DNA of 8,873 nt, from the NCBI GenBank assembly GCA_021160155.1, contig JAGHDB010000254.1:1-8873 (forward strand), read 5' to 3'. Source of the stretch: Bacteroidales bacterium. GTDB lineage: Bacteria; Bacteroidota; Bacteroidia; Bacteroidales; UBA12481. Below, piece after piece: positions 1 through 5,582 of this stretch. Every line of letters begins with the position of its first letter. The first letter of the stretch is position 1. The notes below the pieces were generated by a model that saw only the letters and a list, made by a program, of their open reading frames with translations, was not told where the DNA came from and ran no database searches. The position numbers were made by a program, and so were the translations under genes.

Positions 1-185
1 GCATGACCGTTGAATGGGACCTCAGAAAGCTTCCTTTTTTATCTAATCCCCTGCTTCCGGGAGATGCCGGTATTCCTGAAAAAATTTTAAGTAACTGGCA
101 CTCCTTTATTGGAGTTTCGTTGGGCTATACCATTTTAAAAACCTGTAAGACCTGCCCGTTTTACCAATCCAAACGCAGGAAATAA
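1..185 (+). CDS. porG: C-terminal end of a PorG-like (DUF6089) outer-membrane beta-barrel protein, 5' truncated
   Basis: The reading frame is open from the left edge (first full codon at position 3) to TAA at 183-185, so only about the last 60 residues are present. The ATG at 3-5 is probably internal. The piece contains a strand-like EWDLRK segment, then NWHSFIGVSLGYTI, which resembles the final barrel strand of DUF6089 proteins, and a short tail with two cysteines (CKTC) and basic residues. In Bacteroidota the DUF6089 protein PorG is an outer-membrane part of the type IX secretion system associated with the PorK/PorN ring. In Porphyromonas gingivalis, as I recall, porG lies directly before uppS and bamA, as here. 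Only two bases separate its stop from the uppS start, which implies co-transcription. The family call rests on a short fragment plus gene order; a different small barrel protein is possible. Confidence 0.6.
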   Translation, partial: MTVEWDLRKLPFLSNPLLPGDAGIPEKILSNWHSFIGVSLGYTILKTCKTCPFYQSKRRK

Positions 186-187
186 TA

Positions 188-925
188 ATGAGTTTTAAAG
201 AAAAACTGATTCGTGAGAAACTTCCCAGTCATGTAGCCATTATCATGGACGGGAATGGCCGGTGGGCACAAAAAATGGGTGCTGCACGAATTTTTGGGCC
301 TAAGAAAGGAATTACGCCGGTACATGAAGTGGTTGAGGCTTCTGGAGAATTAGGGATTAAATATCTGACCCTTTATGCGTTCAGTACGGAGAATTGGGGA
401 AGGCCTGCCAGTGAAATCAAGGCACTGATGGGTTTACTGGTCACAACCATAAAAAAAGAGGCCAACCAATTAATTAAAAATAAGGTCAGATTATTAATGA
501 TCGGTGACCTGAATAAACTTCCGGATACCCCCCGTAAAGAACTCATTTCTTTAACCGAGAAAACTGCTGATAATGACGGACTGACTCTTATTCTGGCTCT
601 CTCATACAGTGCAAGGTGGGAAATAATCCATGCGGTGCGACAAATTCAGAAAGATACCCTGAATGGCCTGATAAAACCGGAGCAGATGGATCAGGAGCTG
701 TTTAAAAAGTATCTGACTACCAGCCAGATACCTGATCCTGAATTGCTGATCAGAACCAGTGGGGAGTACCGGATCAGCAATTTTTTACTTTACCAGATTG
801 CCTACTCCGAACTCTATTTTACCTCTACCCTCTGGCCCGATTTCCGGAAAGAGAATTATTATGAGGCACTGTACCATTATCAAAACAGAGAGCGCCGTTT
901 TGGCTTAACCAGCGAACAAATTTAA
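188..925 (+). CDS. uppS: Undecaprenyl diphosphate synthase (cis-prenyltransferase)
   Basis: This cytosolic enzyme condenses isopentenyl diphosphate units onto farnesyl diphosphate to give the C55 lipid carrier used for peptidoglycan, O-antigen and other surface glycans. At 245 residues it has normal family length. Visible signatures are HVAIIMDGNGRWA (15-27, catalytic Asp21 and Arg25), FSTENW (65-70) with Arg72, and near the C-terminus RTSGEYRISNFLL (189-201) with Arg189, Arg195, Ser197, and Glu208 in YSELYF. All align with the E. coli enzyme at a constant offset of five. One position is odd: the conserved GHxxG histidine (E. coli His43) is proline here (Pro38, codon CCT at 299-301). Everything else looks intact, so I call it a functional uppS with a variant residue or a base error. 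It starts 2 bases after the porG-like gene and ends 13 bases before bamA. Confidence 0.96.
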   Translation: MSFKEKLIREKLPSHVAIIMDGNGRWAQKMGAARIFGPKKGITPVHEVVEASGELGIKYLTLYAFSTENWGRPASEIKALMGLLVTTIKKEANQLIKNKVRLLMIGDLNKLPDTPRKELISLTEKTADNDGLTLILALSYSARWEIIHAVRQIQKDTLNGLIKPEQMDQELFKKYLTTSQIPDPELLIRTSGEYRISNFLLYQIAYSELYFTSTLWPDFRKENYYEALYHYQNRERRFGLTSEQI

Positions 926-938
926 ACCCGTAGAATAC

Positions 939-3434
939 ATGCGACGATTTGTACTCTTACTTAGCATCTCCTTAGTTTCAGGATTGCTGCTGCCTGCACA
1001 GACAGTCACAAAATCCTATCCGGTTATTGACTATACAAAAACTGCAAAAGAATATGTGATTGGAGGAATCACCGTCTCAGGGGTTAAATACCTGACCCTC
1101 GGAGTACTCGTTCAGGCAACCGGATTGAAAGTGGGAGACAAAATCACTCTTCCGGGGGAAGCCACCCGAAAAGCCATCCAAAAGCTATGGGATATGCAAC
1201 TCTTTTCTGATGTGCGTATTTCGGCTACACGGTTTATCGGTAATCAGGTGTTTTTGGATATTTACCTGCAGGAAATGCCCCGGCTCAGCCGCTTCTCTTT
1301 TTCAGGTGTCAATAAAACCGAGGCGGACGATCTGCGTGAAAAAGTCAAGCTGGTTCGCGGGAACCTCGTATCACCCTATACCATTAACCGGACCCGCAGC
1401 CTGGTTCGCGAACATTTTGTAAATAAAGGCTATCTGAATACCGAAGTTGTTATTACCCAGCATCCTGACAGTTTATTACGTAACGCGGCCATTCTCGATA
1501 TCCATGTCGATAAAAAGAAAAAAGTAAAGATCCGGGAGATCCGTTTTGACGGGGTCACCGTTATTCCCGAAGTAAAGCTCAGGCGGGCTATGAAAGACAC
1601 CAAACAAAAAGCCTGGTATAATATTTTTAAAGCCTCTAAATATATTGATGAGAACTTTAAAGAGGACAAGGTTAAACTGATTGCGAAATACAATCAACTG
1701 GGTTACCGGGATGCCCGTATTGTAAAGGATTCGCTCTATCATAATGATGATGGAACAGTGAGTTTATACCTGAAGATTAATGAGGGACACCAGTATTTTT
1801 TCAGAGATATTTCCTGGATCGGAAATACCCGTTACAGTTCGGAGAGTTTAAGCCGGGTGCTGAAAATCAAAAAGGGAGATGTATACGATCAAAACGTATT
1901 GCTTGACCGTTTGCAACAGGCACCGGATGCAGTGGGTAATCTTTATCTCGACTATGGATACCTTTTCTATTATGCTGAACCGATTGAAGTCAACGTTGAA
2001 GGAGACTCAATTGATATCCAGATAGTGATCAACGAAGGGCAGCAAGCCCGGATCAATAAGGTGATTATCAAGGGGAACGATCGTACCAACGAACATGTGA
2101 TCCGGCGGGAGATTCGCACCAAGCCGGGTGACCTGTTTAACCGGTCTGCCGTGATCCGGTCAGTCAGGGAGCTGGCTCAACTCGGTTTTTTTGATCCTGA
2201 AAAAATTGTACCTAAACCTATTCCTGATCCCTATAACGGTACCGTAGATATAGAATATAATGTGGTTGAACGGGCCAATGACCAGATAGAAATCTCAGGA
2301 GGGTGGGGAGCCGGTATGGTGATCGGTACCCTGGGAATTCGCTTCGGCAATTTCTCGGCACGTAATTTCTTCAATAAGAAAGCCTGGCGCCCCCTTCCAA
2401 CCGGCGATGGTCAAAACCTGAGCGTTCGTGCACAATCAAACGGCAAATATTACCAGTCATACAGCGCCTCCTTTGTAGAACCCTGGCTGGGTGGGAAAAA
2501 ACCCAATTCATTCTCGGTTTCGCTGTATCATACCGTGCAAACTAATGGCCGGCAAAATGATGACGATCTGTTCCAGTCGATGCAGATCAGCGGGGCATCG
2601 ATCGGACTGGGCCGGAGACTTTCCTGGCCTGATGACTACTTTACTTTGTTTAACCAACTCTCCTTTCAGCAATATAATCTGAAAGACTGGAGTTACTTTA
2701 TTGTAAAAAACGGCCGGATGAATAACCTGAGTTTCACTACTACGCTGGGACGAAACTCAACCGACCAGATCATCTATCCCCGTATGGGTTCAAACTTCTC
2801 CCTGTCACTTCAGATAACTCCTCCCTATTCGGCATTCAATCATAAGGATTATAGCAAGCTCCAGGATGACGAGCGGTACAAATGGGTAGAATACCACAAA
2901 TGGACCTTCAAATCAAGCTGGTACACCCGCCTTTGGTCGGTGGGTAATGCCGAACAGGGAGAGAGCCGTGATTTTGTGCTGGCCACTAAAGCCGAATTCG
3001 GATACCTGGGATTTTATAATCCCCATGCCCGGTCTCCGTTTGAAGGATTTGAAGTAGGGGGTGACGGTATGATGGTGTACAGTTATTATGGGAAGGATAT
3101 TATTGCTTTAAGAGGATATGCCAACGGGTCACTAACCCCGCCGCAAGGAGCCAATCTGTATAATAAATTTACCATGGAACTGCGCTTCCCCATCTCACTG
3201 AATCCCCAGGCTACCCTGTTTGCTCTGGCTTTCTTTGAAGCCGGAAATGCCTGGTATGAATTCAAGGATTTTAACCCGTTTGATATGAAAAGATCTGCCG
3301 GACTGGGGGTCAGGATCTATCTTCCTATGTTCGGTATGATGGGAGTTGATTGGGGGTACGGATTCGATGATATTCCGTATAGCCCGGGTAAAAACCACAG
3401 CCAATTCCACTTTGTGCTGGGCCCGCAGCTCTAA
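939..3434 (+). CDS. bamA: Outer-membrane protein assembly factor BamA (Omp85)
   Basis: Central insertase that folds beta-barrel proteins into the outer membrane. The 831-residue protein starts with a signal peptide (basic MRR, hydrophobic core, likely cleavage after Ala20). About five POTRA domains follow: roughly 37-113, 114-195, 196-283, 284-365 and 366-445. The last contains GNDRTNEHVIRREI and the typical LGFFDPEKI end. The 16-strand barrel begins near NDQIEISGGWG and contains EPWLGG and the conserved loop-6 Arg-Gly-Tyr (725-727, in ALRGY), a hallmark of the family. The final residues read FVLGPQL, so the chain ends in leucine rather than the aromatic residue expected at the end of an Omp85 barrel. 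It lies between uppS and two genes for Skp-like chaperones, which deliver substrates to BamA. No obvious Shine-Dalgarno sequence precedes the ATG. Confidence 0.96.
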   Translation: MRRFVLLLSISLVSGLLLPAQTVTKSYPVIDYTKTAKEYVIGGITVSGVKYLTLGVLVQATGLKVGDKITLPGEATRKAIQKLWDMQLFSDVRISATRFIGNQVFLDIYLQEMPRLSRFSFSGVNKTEADDLREKVKLVRGNLVSPYTINRTRSLVREHFVNKGYLNTEVVITQHPDSLLRNAAILDIHVDKKKKVKIREIRFDGVTVIPEVKLRRAMKDTKQKAWYNIFKASKYIDENFKEDKVKLIAKYNQLGYRDARIVKDSLYHNDDGTVSLYLKINEGHQYFFRDISWIGNTRYSSESLSRVLKIKKGDVYDQNVLLDRLQQAPDAVGNLYLDYGYLFYYAEPIEVNVEGDSIDIQIVINEGQQARINKVIIKGNDRTNEHVIRREIRTKPGDLFNRSAVIRSVRELAQLGFFDPEKIVPKPIPDPYNGTVDIEYNVVERANDQIEISGGWGAGMVIGTLGIRFGNFSARNFFNKKAWRPLPTGDGQNLSVRAQSNGKYYQSYSASFVEPWLGGKKPNSFSVSLYHTVQTNGRQNDDDLFQSMQISGASIGLGRRLSWPDDYFTLFNQLSFQQYNLKDWSYFIVKNGRMNNLSFTTTLGRNSTDQIIYPRMGSNFSLSLQITPPYSAFNHKDYSKLQDDERYKWVEYHKWTFKSSWYTRLWSVGNAEQGESRDFVLATKAEFGYLGFYNPHARSPFEGFEVGGDGMMVYSYYGKDIIALRGYANGSLTPPQGANLYNKFTMELRFPISLNPQATLFALAFFEAGNAWYEFKDFNPFDMKRSAGLGVRIYLPMFGMMGVDWGYGFDDIPYSPGKNHSQFHFVLGPQL

Positions 3435-3486
3435 ATTGATTTTTTTGGTATGATAATTGAAATATAGAGAAATAAACTGTACCATC

Positions 3487-4002
3487 ATGAAGAAAATATT
3501 TTTGATTTCCGGCTTATTAATTTTGAGTGTCACCATGGGGTTTGCCCAAAAGTTTGCTTACGTGGATACCGAATACATCCTGGGGAGAATCCCTGCCTAT
3601 AGTGCCGCTCAAAAACAACTTGACCGACAGTCTAAGGAGTGGCAGAAAGAGATCGAAACCATGAAAACCGGGATTGAAAAGATGTACAAAGATTATCAGG
3701 CAGAACGGGTGTTGCTGACTGATGACATGCGTACCAAACGTGAAGATCAGATCATTAAGAAAGAGAAAGAGATGAAGGATCTGCAGCGTAAATATTTTGC
3801 CCCTGAAGGGCTGCTTGCAAAAAAACGTCAGGAACTGGTAAAACCTATCCAGGACGATGTGTTCAATGCTATCAAACAATTGGCCACCGAAGGGAATTAC
3901 GCCGTGATCTTTGATGTGGCTTCAGGGCCGGTGATGCTTTTTACGGATCCCAAATATGACAAGAGTGATAACGTATTGGAGAAGATGGGAATTAAAAATT
4001 AA
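3487..4002 (+). CDS. ompH: Periplasmic OmpH/Skp-family chaperone, first copy
   Basis: A 171-residue Skp/OmpH family protein, a periplasmic holdase that binds unfolded outer-membrane proteins on their way to BamA. I place the start at ATG 3487 rather than the in-frame ATG at 3457. From 3487 the protein begins with a proper signal peptide (MKK, hydrophobic stretch, GFA then Gln; cleavage after Ala20), while the longer form would put ten polar residues in front of it. The mature part opens with FAYVDTEYILGRIP, typical of the family. A Lys/Glu-rich helical arm (about 45-125) follows, suited to the coiled-coil tentacles of a trimer, and a C-terminal strand segment (YAVIFDVASGPVMLF) closes the body. 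It follows bamA by 52 bases with no terminator and no good promoter box, so it is probably on the bamA transcript. It is a tandem paralogue of the next gene. Confidence 0.92.
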   Translation: MKKIFLISGLLILSVTMGFAQKFAYVDTEYILGRIPAYSAAQKQLDRQSKEWQKEIETMKTGIEKMYKDYQAERVLLTDDMRTKREDQIIKKEKEMKDLQRKYFAPEGLLAKKRQELVKPIQDDVFNAIKQLATEGNYAVIFDVASGPVMLFTDPKYDKSDNVLEKMGIKN

Positions 4003-4006
4003 TTTC

Positions 4007-4014
4007 TATCTTTG
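4007..4014 (+). promoter_or_regulatory. Candidate Bacteroidota -7 box upstream of the second ompH
   Basis: TATCTTTG matches the Bacteroidota sigma-70-type -7 consensus TAnnTTTG exactly. It lies in the 45-base gap between the two ompH genes and would give a leader of roughly 30 bases. I see no convincing -33 TTTG about 19-21 bases upstream, where the DNA is inside the end of the first ompH, so this is a half-supported call. Confidence 0.45.
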
Positions 4015-4047
4015 CCCTGCTTTATAAACATCTGATAAACAGTAATA

Positions 4048-4572
4048 ATGAGAAAACAATTTATTGCATTTATTGCTCTGGTGCTGATAGTAGTTGGAGC
4101 AACCGGTTCCATCCAGGCACAAGTAAAAATCGGGTATATCAATTCCAGTGATTTACTGGCCCAGATGCCTGAACGAGACAGTTTACAGGCTGTATTTGAT
4201 AAAGAACGTCAGGGTATCTCAAAAAGGATGGAAGAGTTGCAGGTTGAGTACAACAACAAATTAGACACCTATGTGAATCAGCGGGACTCTCTGTCAGATT
4301 TTGTTAGAAAAACCAAAGAGACCGAATTGACGGATATTAAAAACCGGATTGATGCCTATAATCAAACTGCGGGTCAGGAGTTACAGAAACGTCAGAGTGA
4401 GTTGCTGCAGCCACTGTTTAATAAGGTTCAAAAAGCCATCAAGGAGGTTGCAGAAGAGAATAAGTTTACCTACATTCTGGATGTCTCTACGGGAGTGGCA
4501 CTTTATTACCCTGAAGGAGACACTACTTTGGATGTAATGCCTCTGGTTAAAGCCAAACTGGGTATAAAATAG
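4048..4572 (+). CDS. ompH: Periplasmic OmpH/Skp-family chaperone, second copy
   Basis: A 174-residue Skp/OmpH family chaperone of the periplasm, paralogous to the gene just upstream. The signal peptide runs from MRKQ through a long hydrophobic stretch to QA followed by Gln25 (cleavage after Ala24). The mature N-terminus, VKIGYINSSDLLAQMPE, is the standard family opening. The middle (about 45-125) is charged and alanine-poor, as expected for the coiled-coil arms, and the end carries the FTYILDVSTGVALYY strand segment. The two copies align end to end but differ at many positions, so the duplication looks old; tandem ompH pairs after bamA are usual in Bacteroidota. It has its own promoter-like box at 4007-4014 and a terminator right after the stop, so it may be made as a single-gene transcript as well as by readthrough from bamA. 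Confidence 0.93.
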   Translation: MRKQFIAFIALVLIVVGATGSIQAQVKIGYINSSDLLAQMPERDSLQAVFDKERQGISKRMEELQVEYNNKLDTYVNQRDSLSDFVRKTKETELTDIKNRIDAYNQTAGQELQKRQSELLQPLFNKVQKAIKEVAEENKFTYILDVSTGVALYYPEGDTTLDVMPLVKAKLGIK

Positions 4573-4590
4573 CAGGGAACCTAAAACTGG

Positions 4591-4621
4591 AAATCCTTGC
4601 TGGTTTTGCAGGGATTTTTTT
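4591..4621 (+). terminator. Intrinsic terminator after ompH, touching the murI start codon
   Basis: An inverted repeat AAATCCTTGC (4591-4600) / GCAGGGATTT (4608-4617) forms a 10-bp stem with one G-U pair and a 7-base loop. The 3' arm runs into seven Ts (4615-4621). The murI ATG begins at the next base, so a transcript stopped here would exclude murI. Confidence 0.8.
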
Positions 4622-5422
4622 ATGACAACCATCAATCAACCCATCGGTATTTTTGATTCCGGAGTGGGTGGCTTAACCATCCTGAAAAGCCTGTTGCAAC
4701 AAGCTCCCGAAGAAGCGTATATTTACCTGGCCGATTCTGGCTATGCTCCGTATGGCGACCGGGATAAAGAGTACATCATTCATCGTGCCGGACTGGTGAC
4801 GGATTTTCTGCTGAATCGTGGTGCCAAACTGATTGTAATTGCTTGTAATACCGCAACCGGAGCGGCAATCACCACCCTTCGTAATCGGTACGATGTGCCT
4901 TTCGTGGGCGTAGAACCTGCTGTAAAACCTGCAGCACTACGGTCAAAAACCGGACATATTGGTGTATTGGCTACCCGACAGACTTTCCAGGGGGAACATT
5001 TTCAAAGAACTGCCGGTTTGCATGCTCGCGAGATTGAAGTGCACGTGCAGGAAGGTCAGGGCCTGGTGGAATGGATTGAGTCGGGGATGGAAGATGAGGA
5101 TTGGATACGGCAACAATTATCCGGTTATCTGGTGCCACTGCTGGAGCAAAATATTGATCAATTGGTACTGGGTTGTACACATTATCCCTGGCTTATTTCT
5201 TATATGAAGCAACTGTTGCCAGAAAATATTGAGATTCATGATCCTGCACCGGCTGTGGCCCGGCAGGTTTTACGGGTACTTCAATCATGCCATCTTTACC
5301 GGTCGCCCGGGGTATCTGTAGCACCTCAGTTTTATACAACCGGTCAGGCGGGTTTTCTCAATCGGTTTGTCAAAGAACATCTCAATCTGAATGCTCAATC
5401 CGGAACAATTTCTCTGAGTTAA
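4622..5422 (+). CDS. murI: Glutamate racemase
   Basis: Cofactor-independent racemase that converts L-glutamate to D-glutamate for the peptidoglycan stem peptide; cytosolic. The 266-residue protein has normal length. Key elements are IGIFDSGVGGLTI (8-20, with Asp12 and Ser13), ADSGYAPYGD (37-46, substrate loop), ACNTATGA with catalytic Cys75, and LGCTHYPW with catalytic Cys185 followed by His187. EPAVKPAA after the first cysteine motif fits the Bacteroidota version. The ATG at 4622 is the only sensible start because IGIFDSG normally sits within about ten residues of the N-terminus. There is no room for a leader: the T-run of the preceding terminator ends at the base before the ATG. A 160-base gap with a promoter separates it from korA downstream. 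Confidence 0.96.
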   Translation: MTTINQPIGIFDSGVGGLTILKSLLQQAPEEAYIYLADSGYAPYGDRDKEYIIHRAGLVTDFLLNRGAKLIVIACNTATGAAITTLRNRYDVPFVGVEPAVKPAALRSKTGHIGVLATRQTFQGEHFQRTAGLHAREIEVHVQEGQGLVEWIESGMEDEDWIRQQLSGYLVPLLEQNIDQLVLGCTHYPWLISYMKQLLPENIEIHDPAPAVARQVLRVLQSCHLYRSPGVSVAPQFYTTGQAGFLNRFVKEHLNLNAQSGTISLS

Positions 5423-5452
5423 TGAAAAGGTTAATAATTTTCTGATACTTTG

Positions 5453-5485
5453 CTTGTTTCTCAATAAGAAATCTGTATAACTTTG
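5453..5485 (+). promoter_or_regulatory. Probable promoter of korA-korB (Bacteroidota -33/-7 type)
   Basis: TAACTTTG at 5478-5485 matches TAnnTTTG exactly. A partial -33 element (CTTG, 5453-5456) lies 21 bases upstream, within the range used by the Bacteroidota primary sigma factor. A start site near 5490 would give a leader of about 90 bases before the korA ATG. No other comparable box is seen in the murI-korA gap. Confidence 0.6.
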
Positions 5486-5505
5486 CACCAGATCAAAAGA
5501 AAAGA

Positions 5506-5543
5506 ATATAGGGCTATATCCATTAATTACTAGGATATGGCCC
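5506..5543 (+). promoter_or_regulatory. Inverted repeat / hairpin in the korA leader
   Basis: GGGCTATATCC (5511-5521) and GGATATGGCCC (5533-5543) can form an 11-bp stem (one G-U pair) with an 11-base AT-rich loop. The left arm also belongs to a second dyad, ATATAG-gg-CTATAT (5506-5519). The structure lies inside the predicted 5' UTR, about 40 bases before the korA ATG. It is not followed by a run of Ts (AAAATTTTAGG follows), so it is unlikely to be a simple terminator. It could be an RNA element affecting translation or stability, or a DNA operator; the arm centres are 22 bp apart, about two helical turns. Confidence 0.55.
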
Positions 5544-5582
5544 AAAATTTTAGGATTACATTTAGCTTAGATATTACGCAAT

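Noticed and set aside
3440..3447. T-run after bamA as a terminator or promoter box
   Set aside because: Only a 4-bp stem (GCTG/CAGC) precedes it, at a distance of about 10 bases, and the 7-of-8 match of TTTTTTTG to TAnnTTTG is low complexity.
3457..3486. Longer start for the first ompH (ATG at 3457)
   Set aside because: It would add ten polar residues before an obvious signal peptide that begins at MKKIF (ATG 3487).
5423..5582. Small gene in the murI-korA gap
   Set aside because: No reading frame of useful length with a credible start is visible; the gap is explained by a promoter box and a leader hairpin.
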